DNA of 5,945 bases. Source: CAZXVU01 sp964644465. Lineage in GTDB: Bacteria; Chlamydiota; Chlamydiia; Chlamydiales; SM23-39. The stretch spans positions 1-5,945 of the forward strand of contig CAZXVU010000120.1 in the NCBI GenBank assembly GCA_964644465.1, given 5' to 3'. Positions 1 through 5,355 of this stretch are shown one piece after another. The position numbers were made by a program, and so were the translations under genes. Each line of letters begins with the position of its first letter. Position 1 is the first letter of the stretch. The notes beneath the pieces were generated by a model. The model did not search any database. It saw only the letters and a list, made by a program, of their open reading frames with translations, and was not told where the DNA came from.

Positions 1-6
1 TATATT

Positions 7-35
7 GTTTATTTGAGTTTATTTTAATAATAAAC
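7..35. repeat. AT-rich direct and inverted repeats upstream of suf promoter
   Basis: GTTTATTT occurs twice at a 10-base period (7-14 and 17-24). GTTTATT (17-23) is matched by its reverse complement AATAAAC (29-35) across a 5-base loop. The arms are nearly all A/T, and no T-run follows, so the hairpin would be weak and is not a convincing terminator for a gene to the left. The 10-base spacing is close to one helical turn, so a curved or protein-binding segment is possible. In DNA this AT-rich such repeats also arise by chance. Confidence 0.4.
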
Positions 36-47
36 ATTCTAGTTGCT

Positions 48-59
48 TAATTATAATTA
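48..59. repeat. 12-base perfect palindrome upstream of the suf -35
   Basis: TAATTATAATTA reads identically on both strands and ends 10 bases before the -35 box. It contains TATAAT on each strand (52-57 on +, 55-50 on -), but I find no good -35 at the right distance for either. It sits where an AT-rich UP element would contact the RNA polymerase alpha subunit, so that role is plausible. The sequence is all A/T in an AT-rich stretch, so chance is a serious alternative. Confidence 0.35.
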
Positions 60-69
60 TTTATAAAAA

Positions 70-98
70 TTGACATTCAGGGGGCCCTGATGTAAAAT
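70..98 (+). promoter_or_regulatory. suf operon promoter (sigma70-type)
   Basis: The -35 box TTGACA (70-75) is a perfect consensus match. The -10 box TAAAAT (93-98) matches TATAAT at five of six positions, and the spacer (76-92) is exactly 17 bases. The predicted transcription start is near 105, giving a leader of about 17-18 bases before the sufB ATG. The region upstream of the -35 is very AT-rich and could act as an UP element. As a housekeeping-sigma promoter it would be strong unless repressed, which fits the palindrome placed in its spacer. Assignment is by sequence only. Confidence 0.8.
77..90. promoter_or_regulatory. Candidate operator: GC-rich inverted repeat in the promoter spacer
   Basis: TCAGGG (77-82) and CCCTGA (85-90) are perfect inverted 6-base arms around a GG centre. 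They lie entirely between the -35 and -10 boxes. A dimeric regulator bound here would block RNA polymerase. The block is strikingly GC-rich inside a 5' region that is otherwise mostly A/T, which argues against a chance palindrome. A further partial half-site, TCAGG, occurs at 115-119 just before the sufB start. SUF operons are commonly controlled by Fe-S or iron sensors (IscR, SufR, Fur in other bacteria), but this sequence does not obviously match any site I can recall, so the regulator is unknown. Confidence 0.55.
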
Positions 99-116
99 TC
101 TCTTCAATTTTGATTC

Positions 117-120
117 AGGA
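117..120 (+). promoter_or_regulatory. Shine-Dalgarno-like site of sufB
   Basis: AGGA lies only 2 bases before the sufB ATG at 123, closer than the usual 5-9 bases, so initiation may be inefficient or rely on the short AT-rich leader. No better purine-rich site is present between the predicted transcription start and the ATG, and no other in-frame start nearby fits the family better. Confidence 0.4.
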
Positions 121-122
121 TT

Positions 123-1562
123 ATGTCAACAGAACAAGAGACTTTTTCAGCCAGCGATTACAAGTACGGATTCGTCACGCCAATAGCGTCTGATGTATTT
201 CCTAAAGGCTTGAACGAAGAGACGATCCGGGCGATTTCAAAGAAGAAAGAAGAGCCGGAATTTATGTTAAAGTTCCGTTTGAGAGCCTTTAAAAAATGGC
301 AGGAGATGGAAGAGCCCGTTTGGGCCAACGTCAAATACCCCCTCATCAATTACCAAGAGATCTCTTATTACTCTGAACCAAAGAGTAAGCCAAGATTGGA
401 AAGCCTCGATGAGGTCGATCCGGAGATCTTAAGGACTTTTGAGAAACTGGGGATCCCGTTGGATGAGCAAAAGCGGCTGGCCAATGTCGCCGTCGATGTG
501 GTCTTCGATTCAGTCTCGCTCGGTACGACTTTTCAGAAAAAGCTCCAAGAAGCCGGTGTTGTCCTCTGTTCTATGTCTGAGGCAGTGAAGCGCTTCCCTG
601 AGTTGGTAGAAGAATACTTAGGAAGCGTTGTCCCTATTGGAGATAATTTCTTTGCCGCTCTGAACTCAGCAGTTTTTTCCGATGGATCTTTTGTCTATAT
701 ACCGAAGGGCGTCAAAAGTCCGATGGAGCTCTCCACCTACTTTAGGATCAATGAGAAAGAGACAGGGCAATTCGAGCGAACGTTGATCATCGCCGAAGAA
801 GGCTCCTATGTGAGCTACCTCGAAGGGTGCACGGCGCCTGCGTTCGATACGAACCAGTTGCATGCAGCGGTCGTAGAACTGGTCGCGAAAGAGCGGGCAG
901 AGATCAAATATTCGACAGTGCAGAACTGGTATGCGGGCGATCCGAAGACAGGCAAGGGCGGCGTTTATAATTTTGTGACAAAACGGGGCCTTTGCGCCGG
1001 AGATCATTCGAAGATCTCGTGGACGCAGGTAGAAGCTGGCGCTGCGATCACCTGGAAATATCCAAGCTGCATTTTGAAAGGCGATCATTCGGTCGGTGAA
1101 TTTTACTCCGTGGCGCTGACGAACGGCAAAATGCAGGCCGATACCGGAACCAAAATGATCCATATCGGCAAGAACACGAAGTCGACGATCGTTTCGAAAG
1201 GAATTTCTGCCGATGAATCGCACAATAGCTACAGGGGACTGGTAAAAATCATTGGGAAGGCTGAGGGCGCGAGGAATTATACGCAGTGCGACTCGATGCT
1301 CGTCGGCAACCGGTGTTCAGCCAATACCTTTCCCTATATTGAAACAGGCAACAGCTCCTCTCAAGTGGAACACGAAGCCTCCACTTCCAAGATGAACGAG
1401 GATCAGATTTTTTACCTCCAAAGCCGCGGGATCGCCAGAGAAGACGCGGTCAATCTGATCGTCAACGGATTTTGCAAAGAGGTGATCCGAGAGCTTCCTT
1501 TGGAGTTTGCAGCGGAAGCGCAGAAGCTCCTCGCATTAAAATTAGAACATTCAGTGGGATAA
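123..1562 (+). CDS. sufB: SufB, Fe-S cluster assembly scaffold protein
   Basis: SufB is the core scaffold of the cytosolic SUF system. In the SufBC2D complex it receives persulfide sulfur from SufS and builds a nascent Fe-S cluster at the interface with SufD. The 479-residue product is close to the usual SufB length and is very well conserved. Visible landmarks are DYKYGF near residue 12, LEGCTAP with Cys236, the block KYSTVQNWY at 263-270, TQCDSM with Cys389, EHEAS with Glu416-His417-Glu418, and the C-terminal NGFCKEV (448-454) ending in LEHSVG. From memory, Cys389 corresponds to E. coli Cys405, the cluster-site cysteine, and the EHE triad to Glu432-His433-Glu434. The N-terminal CxxC-rich segment of E. 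coli SufB is absent, as in many other SufB proteins. It is the first gene of the operon, 24 bases after the -10 box, and sufC follows after 3 bases. Confidence 0.98.
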   Translation: MSTEQETFSASDYKYGFVTPIASDVFPKGLNEETIRAISKKKEEPEFMLKFRLRAFKKWQEMEEPVWANVKYPLINYQEISYYSEPKSKPRLESLDEVDPEILRTFEKLGIPLDEQKRLANVAVDVVFDSVSLGTTFQKKLQEAGVVLCSMSEAVKRFPELVEEYLGSVVPIGDNFFAALNSAVFSDGSFVYIPKGVKSPMELSTYFRINEKETGQFERTLIIAEEGSYVSYLEGCTAPAFDTNQLHAAVVELVAKERAEIKYSTVQNWYAGDPKTGKGGVYNFVTKRGLCAGDHSKISWTQVEAGAAITWKYPSCILKGDHSVGEFYSVALTNGKMQADTGTKMIHIGKNTKSTIVSKGISADESHNSYRGLVKIIGKAEGARNYTQCDSMLVGNRCSANTFPYIETGNSSSQVEHEASTSKMNEDQIFYLQSRGIAREDAVNLIVNGFCKEVIRELPLEFAAEAQKLLALKLEHSVG

Positions 1563-1565
1563 TTC

Positions 1566-2309
1566 ATGACGTTTCTTTTAGAGATTAAGAACCTTTTTGC
1601 CAGCGTGGACGACAAGCCGATTTTAAAAGGGCTCAACTTGTCCATTGAAAAAGGGGAGATCCACGCCATCATGGGGCCGAATGGCGCCGGCAAATCGACG
1701 CTCGCCAAGATCTTAGCTGGCCATCCCGCATATGAAGTGACTGAAGGGGAAATCTGGTTCAAAGGGCAAAATATTTTAGAGCTGGCCCCAGAAGAAAGGG
1801 CCCATCTCGGCCTATTCATGAGTTTTCAGTATCCTCTGGAGATTTCTGGCGTCTCGAACAGCCAATTTTTGCAAGAAGCCCTAAACGCGCAGAGAAAAGC
1901 GAAAGGGCAAACACTTCTTTCCGATGAGGAATTTTCAGAGATTCTAGAGAAGAAAATGAGCTCAATGGAGATCCGTCCCGAATTCAAGACCCGCAATATC
2001 AATGAAGGGTTTTCAGGCGGCGAGAAAAAGCGGAATGAGATTTTGCAAATGTCCCTTTTCGATCCTGATTTGGCGATTTTGGATGAGACCGATTCAGGCC
2101 TCGACATCGATGCAATGCGCGTTGTCGCTGACGGCGTAAACCGGATGCGGAAAAAAGAGAATGCACTTTTAATCATTACCCATTATCAAAGATTGCTCGA
2201 ATATATCCGGCCCGATTTTGTGCATGTTCTATCCGAAGGGAAAATCGTGCGCACCGGCGGACCGGAGCTTGCTGTCGAACTGGAAGAAAAAGGGTACTCT
2301 ACATGCTAG
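1566..2309 (+). CDS. sufC: SufC, ABC-type ATPase of the SUF complex
   Basis: SufC is a soluble ABC ATPase with no membrane partner. It binds the C-terminal helical regions of SufB and SufD, and ATP-driven dimerisation remodels the scaffold. All nucleotide-binding motifs are intact in the 247 residues: Walker A GPNGAGKST (37-45), Q-loop Gln88 in SFQYP, signature FSGGEKKR (149-156), Walker B LAILDE (169-174) with catalytic Glu174, D-loop SGLD (177-180) and H-loop His206. The FSGGEKKRNEILQM segment is diagnostic of SufC within ABC ATPases. In place of the more usual ILDEIDSGLD it reads ILDETDSGLD, with Thr175, a mild substitution. A GTGGGA stretch just before the sufB stop can serve as ribosome-binding site. 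The final seven bases overlap sufD, so translational coupling is likely. Confidence 0.98.
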   Translation: MTFLLEIKNLFASVDDKPILKGLNLSIEKGEIHAIMGPNGAGKSTLAKILAGHPAYEVTEGEIWFKGQNILELAPEERAHLGLFMSFQYPLEISGVSNSQFLQEALNAQRKAKGQTLLSDEEFSEILEKKMSSMEIRPEFKTRNINEGFSGGEKKRNEILQMSLFDPDLAILDETDSGLDIDAMRVVADGVNRMRKKENALLIITHYQRLLEYIRPDFVHVLSEGKIVRTGGPELAVELEEKGYSTC

Positions 2310-3520
2310 AGCTATTGGAAGGCTATTGGCAAGAAATGCAAGATCCAAAAGATCTTTTGCTCAATTTGCGCAAAAAATCGTGGGATCATTTTTTGGAGCT
2401 CGGATGGCCGCGCCCCAAGCAAGAAGCGTTTCAATATCTCCCCTTGCAAAAGCTCCATTTCCCCAAACTGGCCAAGCAAAAAAGAGTCCAAAGCATTCAA
2501 GAGCATCTCCTGCCCGAGTGCCAAGGTCATTTAGTATTTGTCGATGGGTTCTTCGACGAGTCGCTTTCCCAAGTTCCCAATACGCTCATTTGCCTCTCTC
2601 TCGATACAGCGATGCGCTCTTACGGTCTATTTATCCAAAACCGCATTGCGCGGACGTTGAAAGAAGAAAAAGACCCCTTTGCCACGCTCAATAGAGCGAT
2701 GCAGGGACGAGGCGCTTTTCTTTACGCTCCGCCGAAATATGTTGGTTCGAAACCGATTCAAATACTTCAAATCTCAACTTCTGAAGAGATGTCTATGCCG
2801 CGGCTCGAAATTGTCGTAGGCAAAGGAGCCAAACTTGAATTGCTCCAAACGGCTTTTGTCCAAGGAAAAAGTTCCGTTTGCAATAGCGCCGCCGATGCAG
2901 TACTCGACGAAGGGGCCGAGCTCTCCTTTTGCGATGCTCAAGAACTTCCGAAAACGGCTATCCAATTCCAATCCTTCCGCGCAACACTGAAGCGGGACAG
3001 CCGTTTATCGATGCGCGCCTTTACAAATGGCGCTGCTATGGTCCGCCATTCTCTGAAAGTGCAATTGGCCGAAGAGAATGCCGAAGCTCTTTTGCAAGGG
3101 CTCTCAAGGCTTGATGGAGAAAACCAAGCCCATATTCACGCGATTGTGGAACATCTAGCTCCCCATACGCGCTCCAGACAGCATTTCAAGAGTGTGTTGA
3201 AAGGAAGAAGCCGCTTTAGTTTCGAAGGAAAAATCCTTGTACGCCCAATCGCTCAGAAAACGGAAGCGTACCAGTTGAATAATAACCTCATTTTAAGCGA
3301 TGAAGCATCGGCGAATGCCAAGCCGAATTTGGAGATTTTTGCCGATGATGTCAAAGCATCTCATGGCGCTACGATCGGCCAGCTTGATTTAGAGCAGCTC
3401 TTTTACATGCGTTCCAGAGGACTTGAACTTGAAGAAGCAAAACAATTGCTGGTGTACGGCTTTTGCAAAGAACTGATTGAACAAGCGCCTGCTTGTTTAA
3501 AGAAGAGGCTTTATGCGTGA
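2303..3520 (+). CDS. sufD: SufD, Fe-S cluster assembly scaffold partner
   Basis: SufD is a paralogue of SufB that pairs with it in SufBC2D and is needed for iron acquisition and cluster formation. The 405 residues show the family layout: a variable helical N-terminus with WPRPKQEAFQYLPL (35-48), a beta-helix core in the middle, and a conserved C-terminus. That C-terminus holds LNNNLILSDEA (325-335), ADDVKASHGATIGQLD (347-362), FYMRSRGL (367-374) and YGFCKEL (385-391), which parallels NGFCKEV in SufB. His354 matches the functionally important E. coli His360. The position matching E. coli Cys358 is Ala352 here. The N-terminal half is more divergent than SufB, as is normal for SufD. The start is the ATG overlapping the sufC stop, preceded by an AAAAAGGG site 8 bases upstream. 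An alternative frame over the same region is a shadow. Confidence 0.96.
   Translation: MLELLEGYWQEMQDPKDLLLNLRKKSWDHFLELGWPRPKQEAFQYLPLQKLHFPKLAKQKRVQSIQEHLLPECQGHLVFVDGFFDESLSQVPNTLICLSLDTAMRSYGLFIQNRIARTLKEEKDPFATLNRAMQGRGAFLYAPPKYVGSKPIQILQISTSEEMSMPRLEIVVGKGAKLELLQTAFVQGKSSVCNSAADAVLDEGAELSFCDAQELPKTAIQFQSFRATLKRDSRLSMRAFTNGAAMVRHSLKVQLAEENAEALLQGLSRLDGENQAHIHAIVEHLAPHTRSRQHFKSVLKGRSRFSFEGKILVRPIAQKTEAYQLNNNLILSDEASANAKPNLEIFADDVKASHGATIGQLDLEQLFYMRSRGLELEEAKQLLVYGFCKELIEQAPACLKKRLYA
2346..2359. repeat. 14-base perfect palindrome early in sufD
   Basis: CAAAAGATCTTTTG is a perfect palindrome 43 bases after the sufD start. In RNA it could form a five-pair stem with a GATC loop. TTTTGC (2355-2360) could instead pair with GCAAAA (2370-2375), so the two hairpins exclude each other. 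It encodes ordinary residues (QDPKDLLL region), and coding constraint plus chance may explain it. Confidence 0.4.
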
Positions 3521-4697
3521 ACACTTCCCTATTTTCCTACGCAATCCTGAATTGATCTATCTCGACAGCGCCGCAACTTCTCATAAGCCAAAGAGCGTGA
3601 TCGATGCTCTGACCCATTTTTATACCGATGAATATGCGACTGTCCACAGAGCCGTTTACAAGCCCTCTCTTCTGGCAACGGAAAAATACAATGCGACACG
3701 AGAAACTGCAGCCCGCTTTCTAAATGCTCCAAACCCGGAAGACATTATTTTTACCCGCGGGACCACCGATGGGATCAACTTAGTGGCCCAGTCTTATGGA
3801 CGGACCTTTTTGAAAAAAGGGGACGAAATCCTCATCTCCCAAATGGAGCATCATTCTAATATTGTTCCCTGGCAAATGCTCGCTGAGCAAACAGGCGCAA
3901 AACTCTGCTGGATCCAGATGGACGAGCAGGGCATCCTTCAATGGGAAAATGTGATCACTCCGAACACAAAAATGATCAGCCTGGCCCATGTTTCCAATGT
4001 GACGGGCACGGTCAATCCCATTGCAGAGATTGCCAAAGCCGCTCGCGCCGTGGGTGCCGTCATTTTAGTCGATGGCGCACAAGCCGCCGCTCATATGGAA
4101 GTGAATGTCCAAGAACTGGGATGCGATTTCTATGCGTTCTCAGGCCATAAATGCTATGGTCCGACAGGGATCGGCGTTCTTTGGGGAAAGAAAGAATTGC
4201 TTCTTCAGATGCCTCCCATCCAAGGCGGCGGCGATATGATCGACCAAGTCGACTACGAAAAAAGCACCTATCAGCTTCCCCCGCTCCGCTTCGAAGCAGG
4301 CACGCCGCTCATCGGTCCTGTCATTGCTCTGAAAACAGCGCTTGATTTTGTGGAATCGATCGGACGCACTGCCATTGCAGCACACGAACACAAACTCCTG
4401 CAAGCAGCGACCGAGCAGCTCCAAAGCATTCCCGATCTTCGCATCCTCGGCCAAGCTCCTCAAAAAGGGCCGATCATCACGTTTTCCATCGAAGGGGTCC
4501 ATCCTCTTGATTTAGCCACCTTTCTCGATCTGAAACAGATCGCGATACGCTCTGGCCATCTCTGCGCTCAGCCGGTACTTCGCGCCTTCGGCATGCAATC
4601 TGCCGCGCGCGCCTCTTTTGGGATCTACAATACACTGGAAGAAATCGGCATCTTCGTAAAAGCCATAGAAGAAGCCGTCAAACAGCTGCGGTCCTAG
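3513..4697 (+). CDS. sufS: SufS, PLP-dependent cysteine desulfurase
   Basis: SufS converts L-cysteine to L-alanine and holds the released sulfur as a persulfide for transfer to the SufBCD scaffold. The 394 residues match the SufS/CsdA (class II NifS-like) type rather than IscS. Motifs seen are YLDSAATSHKP near the N-terminus, EHHSN (112-116) with the PLP-stacking His, VDGAQ (186-190) with Asp187 and Gln190, FSGHKCYGP with the Schiff-base Lys213, FEAGTP (260-265), RSGHLCAQP with catalytic Cys351, and RASFGIYNT with Arg366. The short cysteine loop right after SGH is typical of type II enzymes, which usually need SufE or SufU to accept sulfur. Neither gene is in this window. The ATG overlaps the last eight bases of sufD and has AGAGG (3504-3508) four bases upstream. 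Its last 20 bases overlap the end of the convergent gene on the other strand. Confidence 0.97.
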   Translation: MREHFPIFLRNPELIYLDSAATSHKPKSVIDALTHFYTDEYATVHRAVYKPSLLATEKYNATRETAARFLNAPNPEDIIFTRGTTDGINLVAQSYGRTFLKKGDEILISQMEHHSNIVPWQMLAEQTGAKLCWIQMDEQGILQWENVITPNTKMISLAHVSNVTGTVNPIAEIAKAARAVGAVILVDGAQAAAHMEVNVQELGCDFYAFSGHKCYGPTGIGVLWGKKELLLQMPPIQGGGDMIDQVDYEKSTYQLPPLRFEAGTPLIGPVIALKTALDFVESIGRTAIAAHEHKLLQAATEQLQSIPDLRILGQAPQKGPIITFSIEGVHPLDLATFLDLKQIAIRSGHLCAQPVLRAFGMQSAARASFGIYNTLEEIGIFVKAIEEAVKQLRS

Positions 4698-5316
4698 GCT
4701 CTGCTGGCGCGGGCTCTGCTGCTGCTGGCGCGCCTTCGACGAGAAGGACCGGCTCGTTGAAGAGTGCAAGATGTCCCAAACGTACTTGGAGCGCAACAAG
4801 TTGTTCTGTGTTGACGAACCATTCATTCACTATAGGTTTATTTTTTCTAGGACGCTGTGTTTCTTGTTCGATAATCTGAATCCAAGAAGGACCTTTTTGG
4901 GGAGCATCTTTCACAACAACGTAATCCGTAAACGCTGCTCGAGAAAAAGTAAATTCAATGGCAGGATTTTGATGAAAATAGACCTTCTTATTCTTGAGGG
5001 TAATATAGTCCAATTGATGGACGACCTGATTGAGATCTCCAAGAAGATTGACTTTTTTTGAAACATGGATTGCCGCAATGCCTCTGGTTGTGCAATCGAT
5101 CAGTTTTGCGATCTTGTCGCTGAAAAGATGGAACCGCTGCAATTTTGCCTGATAGAGAGTCCGATAGGGGCAACAAATTATCGAGCAGATCCAATCGACG
5201 AGTTTTTCTAGACAAGATAGAGCGGCCCCTGCCACTTTTCTATCGAGAATGCGATCAAGGCAAGCAGGCACCCATTTTGAATGGACCGGAATCGAAAACT
5301 GAACTGGCTGCACCAT
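4678..5316 (-). CDS. Hypothetical protein, 212 residues, Ala/Pro/Glu-rich tail
   Basis: I do not recognise this protein. I chose the ATG at 5316 (MVQPVQFS) because GAGG lies six bases upstream (5326-5323). The in-frame ATG at 5328, four codons earlier, sits inside a terminator hairpin and has no such site. From the 5316 start, residues 19-49 are cysteine-rich (Cys19, 35, 44, 48, 49, then Cys75), including WICSIICC at 42-49. That segment is hydrophobic but too short and interrupted for a confident membrane helix. The middle (about 85-150) looks like a mixed alpha/beta soluble domain. The tail from about 194 is low complexity, rich in Ala, Pro and Glu. There is no signal peptide or catalytic motif that I can name. 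It lies downstream of, and in the same frame as, the methyltransferase stop, and converges on sufS with a 20-base overlap. A lineage-specific protein is the best description. A 96-codon + strand frame inside it is judged a shadow. Confidence 0.7.
   Translation of the reverse strand: MVQPVQFSIPVHSKWVPACLDRILDRKVAGAALSCLEKLVDWICSIICCPYRTLYQAKLQRFHLFSDKIAKLIDCTTRGIAAIHVSKKVNLLGDLNQVVHQLDYITLKNKKVYFHQNPAIEFTFSRAAFTDYVVVKDAPQKGPSWIQIIEQETQRPRKNKPIVNEWFVNTEQLVALQVRLGHLALFNEPVLLVEGAPAAAEPAPAEPRTAAV
4697..4732. repeat. Imperfect GC-rich tandem repeat coding the Ala/Pro/Glu tail
   Basis: On the + strand GGCTCTGCTGGCGCG (4697-4711) is followed directly by GGCTCTGCTGCTGCTGGCGCG (4712-4732), the same unit with two extra CTG triplets. 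Read on the - strand this encodes the low-complexity APAAAEPAPAEP portion of the hypothetical protein. The repeat starts at the last base of the sufS stop codon. Triplet-length differences would keep the - strand frame, so this is a plausible site of in-frame slippage between strains. Confidence 0.6.
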
Positions 5317-5337
5317 AAAAAGCCTCATTTTTGAGGC
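5317..5337 (-). terminator. Intrinsic terminator after the methyltransferase gene
   Basis: Read on the - strand, GCCTCA (5337-5332), an AAAA loop and TGAGGC (5327-5322) form a perfect six-pair stem, followed immediately by TTTTT (5321-5317). It begins 19 bases after the methyltransferase stop, the expected position. There is no T-run on the + strand side (GCAGATTC follows), so it acts only leftward. The stem is short, so termination may be partial. The T-run abuts the ATG of the next gene at 5316. Confidence 0.7.
5323..5326 (-). promoter_or_regulatory. Shine-Dalgarno-like site of the hypothetical gene, inside the hairpin
   Basis: GAGG on the - strand lies six bases before the ATG at 5316, good ribosome-binding spacing. 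It forms part of the 3' arm of the terminator hairpin, so folding of the hairpin would hide it. This supports the 5316 start over the ATG at 5328, which lies at the loop and 3' arm of the same hairpin. Confidence 0.45.
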
Positions 5338-5355
5338 GCAGATTCTGTTTGAAAG

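Noticed and set aside
1..37. Possible divergent gene starting on the - strand at 37 and running off the left edge
   Set aside because: Only 12 codons are visible, they are all AT-rich, and there is no Shine-Dalgarno-like site, so it cannot be supported.
1..122. Riboswitch or structured RNA leader for the suf operon
   Set aside because: The predicted transcript leader is only about 17-18 bases, too short for a riboswitch. The strong palindrome lies upstream of the predicted transcription start, so it acts as DNA and not RNA.
666..1223. 185-codon open frame on the - strand inside sufB
   Set aside because: It lies wholly within the highly conserved sufB coding region, resembles no known protein, and is the expected open antisense frame of a gene with this codon usage.
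2218..2694. 158-codon + strand frame across the sufC/sufD junction
   Set aside because: It overlaps two well-supported genes. Its product is rich in Arg, Ser, Ala and Pro, typical of a shifted frame, and shows no recognisable domain.
4648..4680. Imperfect inverted repeat near the end of sufS as a leftward terminator for the hypothetical gene
   Set aside because: The arms contain a mismatch, the loop is 12 bases and there is no T-run. It falls in conserved sufS codons.
4733..4747. Hairpin CCTTC-GACGA-GAAGG as a terminator for the suf operon
   Set aside because: The stem is only five pairs and no T-run follows on the + strand. The bases also code for the unknown protein's tail, so the pairing is probably incidental.
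4771..5061. 96-codon + strand frame opposite the hypothetical gene
   Set aside because: It is shorter than the - strand gene that fully covers it, has no good ribosome-binding site, and shows no recognisable motif. The - strand frame has a GAGG-spaced start.
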